NCBI RefSeq assembly: GCF_029963765.1
Contig: NZ_JALBYU010000006.1
Span: 124,001-188,000, forward strand
From: Pseudomonas sp. UYIF39
Lineage (GTDB): Bacteria > Pseudomonadota > Gammaproteobacteria > Pseudomonadales > Pseudomonadaceae
Length of the DNA stretch: 64,000 nt
Reading direction: 5' to 3'
The notes beneath the pieces were generated by a model. That model saw only the letters and a list, made by a program, of their open reading frames with translations. It did not search any database and was not told where the DNA came from. The position numbers and the translations under genes are program-made. Positions 32,854 through 40,697 of this stretch are shown here, piece by piece (position 1 is the stretch's first letter; the number at the start of each line of letters is the position of its first letter).

Positions 32854-34238
32854 GCCAACTCACTGGCTAGACGGGCCAGTAGTAGTTCGCCATCTTCCTG
32901 CTCGAGCAGATCCTGGGGCGCCGTGATGCTGACGACACGCAAGGAAATGTCGCTGACCTCCGGTGCTGAAAACAACTCGGCGACCCGGCTCAAGCGTTGT
33001 TTGACGGTTTCCAGGCCGTTGCCATCGGTATGGGGAAGCATGATCCAGAAGTACTCTTCTGTACTTCGAGAGCAGCGGTCTGTATCCCTGACGGTTTCCT
33101 TCAATCGTTCAGCCACACTATCGATGAAGGCATGGCCGTGGTGTTCACCCAGGCGAGTCAACGTACCGGTCAGGTTGACGAAGCGCAGACCGAGCAGTGA
33201 AAAGGCAGGCGACTGGTAGCGGCGTACGACCTGCATCTGCCAGGTCAGCAGGTCATAGAAATCCTTGCCGCCTAACAGATTGAGTCGACCGAAGTGATGG
33301 ACCGTTTGATCGCTGAACTCCTGGCGGCAGCGGAAACGGCCGGCCTCGGCCAGGCGGAAATCTCTGACCTCGCGTACTCGCAACTTGTCGGGTGTGTGTG
33401 ACAGGCCGCAATCCAAGCAGCGCGCCTGCACTTCGGCATCGACAAAAAACGCCTGACATGACCGACAGCGATAGTTCTCCATCGGGCGATCGTAATCACT
33501 GCCGATATGGCGCAACCGGTTCAAGCAGTTGGGGCACAACAACACCCCGTCTTTGAGAAAGGACTCCTGTGGCCCTACATGCCCACAGGTAAAACAGTGC
33601 AATGAAGGCTGCCGTGAGATGTCCAGGGCCTGGCATTCGGCACACACATCAATGTAATTGAGCCGGCCCGAGCCACACTCCGAACACAGGCGAACGCGAT
33701 CGACCAGGACCCCCTCTTCCAACCAGTCCTGTTGCACCATCAAACTGAGCCAGACAAACGAGTTGACCTGCTCGTTATCAGCCAGGGCGTCCAGCAACGG
33801 ATAGCGATAATGCTGAGGCACCTCAGGGTCTCGAAGGGCATAGATGTGGGCGTTGTCGCGCAACCACAGCCATGAAAGCACCCGACTTTCAAAACGCTCG
33901 GGGGCAGAACCCCGTTTGAACAACCTGTAGCGTTCTTGCCACACCCCCCAGAGGGTTCTTATTTCGCTGGATTCGACAGGGCACGCGCCATCACCCAAGG
34001 CTTCACACCAGCCGTTCTGATCACGGCAACAGTAAATGAGGCTGTAGCGATAAGGGTGAGTGGAGCGCAACTTTCGAAGCACCCGCCCGGAATAAACCGC
34101 TGGCAGGTCCAGCAGCACCACATCAAATGCGGGTGCAGCCAACAAGCTGCCCAGATCGACGAAGTGCTCAAGCTCCGGAAGATTCAAGCTTGGAACTCTA
34201 TTACCCAGTATCGCAATCCGTGGAGTTGGAGTCGGCAT
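32850..34238 (-). CDS. TackOD1-like zinc-ribbon protein with degenerate GGDEF domain
   Basis: A 462-residue cytoplasmic protein. The N-terminal region of about 180 residues looks receiver-like (FDVVLLDLPAVYSGRVLRKL). A central metal-binding region follows with six CxxC pairs at residues 185/188, 199/202, 215/218, 235/238, 258/261 and 274/277. The C-terminal region (330-455) is a GGDEF-like fold in which the catalytic GGDEF is RSTEEYF (391-397), so it cannot be an ordinary diguanylate cyclase. It is first in the exopolysaccharide operon and translationally coupled to the synthase. The likely role is a signal-sensing regulator of synthesis, perhaps binding c-di-GMP or another nucleotide. The TackOD1 assignment is from memory of the family. 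Confidence 0.7.
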   Translation of the reverse strand: MPTPTPRIAILGNRVPSLNLPELEHFVDLGSLLAAPAFDVVLLDLPAVYSGRVLRKLRSTHPYRYSLIYCCRDQNGWCEALGDGACPVESSEIRTLWGVWQERYRLFKRGSAPERFESRVLSWLWLRDNAHIYALRDPEVPQHYRYPLLDALADNEQVNSFVWLSLMVQQDWLEEGVLVDRVRLCSECGSGRLNYIDVCAECQALDISRQPSLHCFTCGHVGPQESFLKDGVLLCPNCLNRLRHIGSDYDRPMENYRCRSCQAFFVDAEVQARCLDCGLSHTPDKLRVREVRDFRLAEAGRFRCRQEFSDQTVHHFGRLNLLGGKDFYDLLTWQMQVVRRYQSPAFSLLGLRFVNLTGTLTRLGEHHGHAFIDSVAERLKETVRDTDRCSRSTEEYFWIMLPHTDGNGLETVKQRLSRVAELFSAPEVSDISLRVVSITAPQDLLEQEDGELLLARLASELA

Positions 34239-34722
34239 GACGCATGGCCTCTGCAGACAGACAAGTACGGTTAATAGGAGTTAGAAACACTAGCACCGCA
34301 TCAGAAAATCGTCAGTATTATTATGAAGTTATTTTATCGACATGTCGGCCGCCAATATTTTGCCATCAATGTTAATTGGATCCCGCCTTACTCGCCGTGT
34401 TATGGCTCGACCAACAACCTGATCATCACAAAAAATAATCATTTATATTTCATCAGTTTATACACAACAAGTAACTCAAGCGTTACAACCATACTCACTA
34501 CTGGTTAATGGCCATCATTGATAGCGTCGCGCTATTTAATGGTATCAGCAGTTAATTCCCATTTGCGACAAAGTCTTTCAGCTACCGCACATACATCAAT
34601 AAGTTCAAAGCATTTTTATACCAAAACATACTCACTTATAGAACCAGAATAATCATGCAACAGTTACATGAGTGAAACATCATAGTTTCAATAATGAACC
34701 ATAGATCAAATCTGACAACTTT
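34239..34722. promoter_or_regulatory. AT-rich promoter region upstream of the exopolysaccharide operon
   Basis: A 484-base gap, clearly richer in A and T than its surroundings, with runs such as TTTTATACCAAAACATACTC. It must contain the promoter of the five-gene operon. A 61-codon frame on the + strand (34323-34508) has poor codon use and is not called. The composition suggests horizontal origin or H-NS/MvaT-type silencing. I see no defined operator. Confidence 0.5.
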
Positions 34723-35613
34723 TTACTCAGAACAAACCTCTCGAAGACAACCCCGCAACCAGCGATGTACAGGATCGGCATCCATCCGCGGATGCCAGAG
34801 CATAGCGACGGTGAACGCCGGAACAGACAACGGCAGTGCAAAGCTGTGCATGCCGGCGCGCAGGTTGGCGGTGTGCCGTTCGGGAACGCTGGCGATCAGG
34901 TCGGTGGCCCGGGCGAGTGCCAGCGCTGTGGAGAAGCCTGCGACGATGGTTGCAATCTGTCGCTCCAGTTTCAGGGGCTCAAGCGCCTCATCAATAGGTC
35001 CCTTGTCGAGCCCACGCCGAGAGACGCTGATGTGGCTGCCTGCCGCATAACGCGCGGGGGTTATCTCGCCTTCGCTCAGCGGATGCCCCATTCGCACGAC
35101 GCCAATAAAACGATCCCGAAACAAGCCCTGAGTACGCAACTCCGGGCCAGCGGCTGTCCCAACCACACCCGTTTCCAGATCGACCGTGCCGTCGCGCAGT
35201 GACGTGCTGTCTTTGTCGGGTTTGTGCATGAAGCGCAGCCGCACGCCAGGGGCTTGCTCGGCGATGCGGGCAATCAGGTCCGCGCCAAAATTCTCGGCAA
35301 AGCCTTCACTGGTGCGCAGCGTGAACGTGCGGTTCAGCTGGCTGAGGTCGGGTTGCTCGGCCGGCCGAAGGACCGCTTCTGTGTCCTGCACCAGTTGACT
35401 GACCCGCTCGCGCAATTCGAGCGCTCGCGGGGTGGGCACCAGACCCCGCCCGGCCCTGACCAACAGCGGATCGCCAGTGGTTTCACGCAATCGCGCCAGC
35501 GCCCGACTCATGGCCGACGGGCTCAGCCGCAAGCGTTTGGCGGCACGCGCCACGCTGCCTTCGGCGAGCAGCACATCAAGGGTGATCAGCAAGTTGAAAT
35601 CGGGAGTGGACAT
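34723..35613 (-). CDS. LysR-family regulator
   Basis: A 296-residue LTTR. The winged helix is at residues 5-60 (LITLDVLLAEGSVARAAKRL then SPSAMSRALARLRETTGDPL), followed by a periplasmic-binding-type effector domain. The start MSTPDF at 35613 is preferred over the longer frame. It is divergent from the MFS exporter gene at 35748 and probably controls it through the 134-base gap. Confidence 0.88.
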   Translation of the reverse strand: MSTPDFNLLITLDVLLAEGSVARAAKRLRLSPSAMSRALARLRETTGDPLLVRAGRGLVPTPRALELRERVSQLVQDTEAVLRPAEQPDLSQLNRTFTLRTSEGFAENFGADLIARIAEQAPGVRLRFMHKPDKDSTSLRDGTVDLETGVVGTAAGPELRTQGLFRDRFIGVVRMGHPLSEGEITPARYAAGSHISVSRRGLDKGPIDEALEPLKLERQIATIVAGFSTALALARATDLIASVPERHTANLRAGMHSFALPLSVPAFTVAMLWHPRMDADPVHRWLRGCLREVCSE

Positions 35614-35747
35614 GTAGCGCCCCGCGGCAGAGTGGTATGGCGTTGAACGCATGTATCAAGTGCAAACGGTGCGCCTTCCGCCATGTTAGGCCGGGGCGTA
35701 GCTTTCTGGTAGCTCCACTTCGGGAGTGGCCAGAAAAGAGGGACACA

Positions 35748-37178
35748 ATGAAGTCAATCAGTGCAATCGTAGAGCGTGCGCAACAGGCACCGTCGGTTCG
35801 GTGGGCGCTGGCCAGTCTTTCACTGTCGATGCTGCTGTCCTCGCTCGGCACCAGCATCGCCAATGTGGGTTTGCCGACCCTGGCGCAGGTGTTCAACGCT
35901 TCCTTCCAGCACGTGCAGTGGATCGTCCTCGCCTACCTTCTGGCGATCACCACCCTGATTGTCAGCGTCGGTCGGCTCGGTGACATCACAGGCAGACGTC
36001 GGCTGCTCTTGGCCGGAATCGGCTTGTTCACGCTGGCGTCGGCCCTTTGCGGCTTTGCGCCCACGCTCTGGATGCTGATTGGCGCCCGGGCGCTGCAGGG
36101 AATCGGTGCGGCAATCATGATGGCGCTGACCATGGCCTTTGTTGGCGAAACGGTGACGAAGGCGAAAACCGGCAGCGCCATGGGCTTGCTCGGGACAATG
36201 TCGGCGATTGGCACCGCGATGGGGCCGTCGCTCGGTGGCCTGCTGATTGACGCGTTTGGCTGGCAAGCGATCTTCCTCATCACCGTACCGCTGGGCTTGC
36301 TGACGCTGGTGCTCGCGCATCGTTACTTGCCCGCCGATCGCCAGAAGCCCAAGACCGATCGCGCCGGCTTCGACCCGCTGGGCACACTGCTGCTGGCGTT
36401 GACGCTCGCCGCTTATGCGCTGGCCATGACCCTTGGGCGAGGCAGTTTCGGCCCGTTCAATATCGCCTTGCTGTTGGCGGCGGGCGTCGGCGGCGGCCTC
36501 TTTGTATTCACCGAGGCTCGAGTCACCTCACCGCTGATTCGATTGGCGATGTTCCGTGATCCCGTGCTCAGTGGCAGCCTCGCCATGAGCCTGCTCGTCG
36601 CGACAGTGATCATGGCGACGCTCGTGGTCGGGCCCTTCTACCTCGCGCATGGGCTGGGGCTTGATGCCGTTCTGGTTGGACTGGTTTTGTCGGTCGGGCC
36701 GTTTGTCGCGGCACTGACGGGTGTGCCCGCTGGCCGTATTGCCGACCGCTTTGGCGCCCAACGCATGACTCTCGCCGGGCTCGCGGCAATGGCGACTGGA
36801 TGCCTCACGCTGTCGGTACTGCCTGAGACGTTCGGCATCGGCGGCTACCTCTTGCCCATGGTCGTGATAACCCTCGGCTATGCCCTGTTCCAGACAGCCA
36901 ACAACACGGCGGTCATGGCGGATGTTCAGCCGGACCAACGGGGGGTCATCTCCGGCATGCTCAACCTGTCGCGCAATCTGGGGCTCATCACGGGGGCGTC
37001 CGCCCTGGGCGCGGTGTTCGCGCTCGCATCGGCCTCGGTCGACATTGCAACGGCGCGACCCGAAGCGGTTGCCAGCGGTCTGCGGATCACCTTCGCCGTG
37101 GCGCTGGTGTTGATTGCTGTCGCACTGGCCATCGCGCTGGGAAGCCGCGCGCTGGCAGTGCGTCGTAACCGCCGGTAA
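35748..37178 (+). CDS. MFS drug exporter, DHA2 family (14 TM)
   Basis: A 476-residue transporter. Motif A is visible as GRLGDITGRRRLLLAG, and motif C-like GTAMGPSLGGLLIDAFGWQA is in helix 5. Fourteen helices fit the hydropathy. The start MKSISAIVERAQQ at 35748 follows AGAGGG; upstream in-frame starts are poor. Its pairing with a divergent LysR gene suggests inducible efflux of a small toxic compound. Confidence 0.88.
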   Translation: MKSISAIVERAQQAPSVRWALASLSLSMLLSSLGTSIANVGLPTLAQVFNASFQHVQWIVLAYLLAITTLIVSVGRLGDITGRRRLLLAGIGLFTLASALCGFAPTLWMLIGARALQGIGAAIMMALTMAFVGETVTKAKTGSAMGLLGTMSAIGTAMGPSLGGLLIDAFGWQAIFLITVPLGLLTLVLAHRYLPADRQKPKTDRAGFDPLGTLLLALTLAAYALAMTLGRGSFGPFNIALLLAAGVGGGLFVFTEARVTSPLIRLAMFRDPVLSGSLAMSLLVATVIMATLVVGPFYLAHGLGLDAVLVGLVLSVGPFVAALTGVPAGRIADRFGAQRMTLAGLAAMATGCLTLSVLPETFGIGGYLLPMVVITLGYALFQTANNTAVMADVQPDQRGVISGMLNLSRNLGLITGASALGAVFALASASVDIATARPEAVASGLRITFAVALVLIAVALAIALGSRALAVRRNRR

Positions 37179-37187
37179 GCCGGTCGT

Positions 37188-37628
37188 TTACTTTTCCAGC
37201 ACGACCAGTGGCGTGTCTTTCTTCACAATGTACGTCGCCAGTTCAGACGCTTTGTTCGCGCCGACGTTCTTCGCGACGTGCGCGGTGCCTGCGGGGATGT
37301 ACAAGGAATCGCCAGCCTTGAGCGTTACAGGAGGCTGACCCTCGAGTTGATATTCAAACGTGCCTTCAATGACGTGGGCCACTTCCACCCCGGGATGGGA
37401 ATGCTTGGGGGACACCACACCTGGCTCGAAATCTACGAGGACCTGGATCACCTCACGCCCGGAGACGTCGAGGTCCTTGCGCAGCAGATCGGTGCGGTGA
37501 AGGCCCGCCTGCCAGCTTTTTACCGCAGGCGCCTCTTCAGCTTGAGAGAGGCCCGCGAAGGCGGTAAGTGCCGCAGCCACGGCGACGCCGAGCACTCCAG
37601 CGGAAATACGGTGGTTGAAACGGGACAT
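37188..37628 (-). CDS. Exported cupin-domain protein
   Basis: A 146-residue protein with a Sec signal peptide (GVLGVAVAAALTAFAGLSQA). The single small cupin barrel has both metal motifs: HSHPGVEVAHVIEG (motif 1) and GDSLYIPAGTAHVAKN (motif 2), so it probably binds a metal in the periplasm. It is convergent with the exporter gene. Its role is not evident. Confidence 0.85.
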   Translation of the reverse strand: MSRFNHRISAGVLGVAVAAALTAFAGLSQAEEAPAVKSWQAGLHRTDLLRKDLDVSGREVIQVLVDFEPGVVSPKHSHPGVEVAHVIEGTFEYQLEGQPPVTLKAGDSLYIPAGTAHVAKNVGANKASELATYIVKKDTPLVVLEK

Positions 37629-37799
37629 GGCATTTCTCCAATGGATGCGCGGAAAGTAGCGCGGAGGTTGCCGCGAATGCGGTGGCTCTATTCAGAGGCC
37701 GCCGTGTATCGCGCAAGTGTCGCCAAGGCCCTGGTTTTGTATGCGAAGGTAGCTGCAGGCGCGCGGGATACGTTCCGATACAAACGAATCCCGCGGACA

Positions 37800-38029
37800 C
37801 GAAAAAGCCCGCACAAGGCGGGCTTTGTAAATCGAGTAGGTGGCCGGCGCTGGTCTCCGGCTTACAAGGTTTATCAGGCCTCCCACAGAACAGTTTTGTG
37901 CTGTCCTGCTTCACACGGCATAAGGGCTGGATCTCAGCGCGGAGATCTTTCTAACCGTGTACCCTTCGGAACGCGCCCCACGTTTCCTCGCCATCCGCTT
38001 GCGCATCAGTCTGCGTCTTCACCTACAAC
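37800..38029 (-). ncRNA. Candidate structured small RNA of about 230 nt
   Basis: On the minus strand a TACTAT -10 box (38037-38042) is followed about 8 bases later by a predicted start. A closing stem CACCTAC/GTAGGTG (38020-38026 with 37836-37842) encloses nested hairpins. One is GATCTC-loop-GAGATC (37930-37947), itself inside a CACGG/CCGTG stem (37914-37918 with 37955-37959). Another is GCCGG/CCGGC near 37845. It ends in a perfect 9-bp terminator AAAGCCCGC/GCGGGCTTT (37804-37826) with T run. It carries no open frame of note and lies between two - strand genes. I cannot match it to 6S, RNase P, tmRNA or Rsm RNAs by eye. Confidence 0.5.
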
Positions 38030-38199
38030 TTCAAGAATAGTACAAACTCCAAAGCGCAAGGCGGGCTTTTTAGAACGATTTTGTCCTGTCGCAGGCGTGG
38101 CAGGATGGAAAAATGCTATCGCCAGTCACCTGGGGTACACGCCGACAAAAATAGTCGTCGTGTACCCCGCTTTTCGGCTCACTGGGTCGTGCCAGCCGT

Positions 38200-39603
38200 T
38201 TACAGATCGGTGATTTCCTTATGACGTGGAACCAGCGCCTTCATCACGCTCCACGCCACCAGGTAGGCCACCGCACAGATGGCAAACATGATCATGTAGC
38301 CGGTATGGATATCGCCGATCAGTTTGTAATGGTCGATCACCCAACCGCCAGTCTTGGTCATCACTACCCCGCCCAAACCGCCGGCCAAACCACCAATGCC
38401 GACCACCGACGCGATGGATTTTTGCGGAAACATGTCGGACACGGTGGTGAAGATGTTGCACGACCACGCCTGATGCGCCGATGCGCCCACGCCGATCAGC
38501 AGCACCGGCACCCAGAAGCTGATGTAGCCGAATGGCTGCGCCAGCAGTACCAGCAGCGGGAAGAAAGCGATCACCAGCATGGCTTTCATACGACCGTCAT
38601 ACGGCGCATCGCCGCGCGACATGAAATAGCTCGGGAACCAGCCACCGCCGATGCTGCCCACCATGGTCATGCTGTACAGCACGGCCAGCGGCAACACGAT
38701 GGCCTGGCCCTTCATGCCGTATTGCGCCGACAGATAGGTCGGAAGCCAGAACAGGAAGAACCACCACACGCCGTCGGTCATGAATTTGCCAAAGGCAAAG
38801 GCCCAGGTCTGGCGGTAGGTCAGCAACTTGAACCACGATACTTTTTTGGCAGCAGCACCCGAGTCTGTGCCGGTGAGTGCTTGCGCGCCCTGATCGCTGC
38901 GGATGTAGGCCAGTTCCTGCACCGACAGACGTTTTTGCTGCTCCGGTTTTTCGTACAGCGCAATCCATACCGCCACCCAAACGAAGCCCAACGCACCGAT
39001 CACGATGAACGCCGCTTCCCAGCCCCAAAGGCCGGCAATCAGCGGCACGCTGATCGGTGCCAGAACCGCGCCCACATTGGCGCCGGAGTTGAAGATACCG
39101 GTAGCGAAGGAACGCTCCTTCTTCGGGAAATATTCGGCGGTGGCCTTGATCGCAATCGGGAAGTTACCCGCTTCGCCGATCGCCAGCACGGCGCGCGCCA
39201 GCATGAAGCCGGCGATCGAAACCGGGATGACGGCAATGCCCAAGGCGCTGCTGATGCCGGCAATACCCTCGCCCATCGGCTCCGCAAAGGCGTGCATGAT
39301 TGCGCCGGTCGACCAGATGCCGATCGCTACCACATAGGCGGTCTTGGTGCCGATCTTGTCAACGAAGCGGCCGGCGAACAGCATGGAAATCGCGTACACA
39401 AACTGAAAGACAGAGGCGATGTTCGCGTAATCGGTGTTACTCCAGCCAAATTGCGTCGACAGATCCGGCGCCAACAGACTCAGTACCTGGCGGTCCAGGT
39501 AATTGACGGTGGTGGCAAAAAACAACAGCGCGCAAATCGTCCAGCGGTACTTGCCGACGGCCTGGCCGATTCGTTGCGGATTAATGGGCTCGTTCAGATT
39601 CAT
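38200..39603 (-). CDS. MFS transporter, ACS family (hexuronate/sugar-acid, ExuT-like)
   Basis: A 467-residue protein with 12 helices. The ACS-family signature NYLDRQVLSLLAPDLSTQFG follows helix 1, and RAVLAIGEAGNFPIAIKATA is in helix 4. Both are typical of ExuT, GudP and related hexuronate or hexarate symporters. It is preceded by a 685-base gap with two GntR-type operators. The substrate is probably a sugar acid; no catabolic genes for one are adjacent. Confidence 0.82.
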   Translation of the reverse strand: MNLNEPINPQRIGQAVGKYRWTICALLFFATTVNYLDRQVLSLLAPDLSTQFGWSNTDYANIASVFQFVYAISMLFAGRFVDKIGTKTAYVVAIGIWSTGAIMHAFAEPMGEGIAGISSALGIAVIPVSIAGFMLARAVLAIGEAGNFPIAIKATAEYFPKKERSFATGIFNSGANVGAVLAPISVPLIAGLWGWEAAFIVIGALGFVWVAVWIALYEKPEQQKRLSVQELAYIRSDQGAQALTGTDSGAAAKKVSWFKLLTYRQTWAFAFGKFMTDGVWWFFLFWLPTYLSAQYGMKGQAIVLPLAVLYSMTMVGSIGGGWFPSYFMSRGDAPYDGRMKAMLVIAFFPLLVLLAQPFGYISFWVPVLLIGVGASAHQAWSCNIFTTVSDMFPQKSIASVVGIGGLAGGLGGVVMTKTGGWVIDHYKLIGDIHTGYMIMFAICAVAYLVAWSVMKALVPRHKEITDL

Positions 39604-40288
39604 GGCATCACTTTATTGTTGGATTATGGTGATGATCTCTCGGTTTCAAGCGAGATCAATTGTGTCGTAGAGCATCGGCAAAACGCGATGAATCCGCGCC
39701 ACAGCCCGGTTCAGCTCATTAGCGTGGGCACTGCTCGGACACTGGAATCATAAGAAGCGGCATTCAGAGAGGCGCGCGGGGGGGTTGAATTCATGATGGG
39801 GCCGACACTCTTTTTTATTTTTAGGGTTTAACAGTCGATGATCGTCTGTCGTCGTACAACCGTGTCTTTTATATCGAGTTCACTACCTGGCTGTCAATCT
39901 GAAAAAACAGCCGTTCGTCTCGACAAGGACCGCCCGTTAACAGTGTGATTTCGTACGCTAACTGCTGGTTGTGGGGCCGTTAGCCTTTTGACGTTTCGGG
40001 TGTTGAACGCAGGGTATGGGTGATTTGATGATTGAGCATTGTTGTACGACAACGCGATTCACACGCCATGACGAGAGACATCAATTGCGGTCATCTCGTC
40101 AGCGTGCTTTTCGGCTGGCAGATCGGCGAAGACGAATCAGGATTTCGCCGCCGGTTTGGTGCGAGCGGTCGCGCGTGCCGATGTGTTGAGCGCCACTGCG
40201 GCGAGAATGATCGCCTTCAAGGCATTATCATCAAGCGCATCTTCATCGTGGTTGTCGCCTTCTTCATGACGGTCTCCAAAGCCTGGCC
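39604..40288. promoter_or_regulatory. Long intergenic region with two FadR/GntR-type operators
   Basis: GTTGT-ACG-ACAAC at 40041-40053 is a perfect palindrome, and GTCGT-CGT-ACAAC at 39848-39860 is a one-mismatch copy. TTGT-N3-ACAA symmetry is characteristic of FadR-type GntR regulators controlling sugar-acid genes. They lie 248 and 438 bases upstream of the ExuT-like gene. No matching regulator gene is next to them in this window. The rest holds only a possible broken small frame (40137-40267, - strand). Confidence 0.55.
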
Positions 40289-40525
40289 TTACAGGGTTCT
40301 TTGACCGTTCCCGACGTCCCTTGCGATTTTGATTCCCCAGTCAAAAGCGTCTTCCATGTCCAGCAGATGCGGGGATGGTTTGTTGTCTTCCTCGATGACC
40401 GTGCCGTCCGGCCGGTAAACACCGATGAACATCTTCAGCGAGCCGTCCCTCAATATCTCGGCTTTGACCTCGATCTTGCATCCGTTCGACAGCGTTTCCT
40501 TGTGGTGCATATGGCGTTCAGTCAT
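40289..40525 (-). CDS. Small hypothetical protein (78 aa)
   Basis: The product starts MTERHMHHKETLSNGCKIEV behind a GAGAGGAA site. It is soluble and mixed alpha/beta, with DGSLKMFIGVYRPDGTVIEE forming a likely beta-sheet. Codon use is normal and it matches the pattern of small conserved Pseudomonas proteins. No function is known to me. Confidence 0.65.
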   Translation of the reverse strand: MTERHMHHKETLSNGCKIEVKAEILRDGSLKMFIGVYRPDGTVIEEDNKPSPHLLDMEDAFDWGIKIARDVGNGQRTL

Positions 40526-40697
40526 GGCTGCATTCCTCTCGTCGTTGAAGGCCGAGTAGCGCGTTTACCCATTGGCCATGTTAGCTCAGTGCGGCCCACC
40601 AAAAGGCCTGCCAGGACAGCGGCGTAATGCCACCTATACTAGAAGCCACCGCCCCCACGGGGTCTGCACGCCCAACAATAAAAAGCAGAGGTGGAAC

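Noticed and set aside
34323..34508. 61-codon frame in the AT-rich gap
   Set aside because: It lacks a ribosome site, and its Asn/Thr/Tyr-rich composition reflects AT-rich DNA.
37278..38213. 311-codon + strand frame across the cupin gene and the small-RNA region
   Set aside because: It runs through a signal-peptide gene, a terminator and structured RNA; codon use is not protein-like.
38221..39753. 510-codon + strand frame opposite the ExuT-like gene
   Set aside because: Histidine/arginine-rich shadow composition; the opposite strand encodes a 12-helix transporter.
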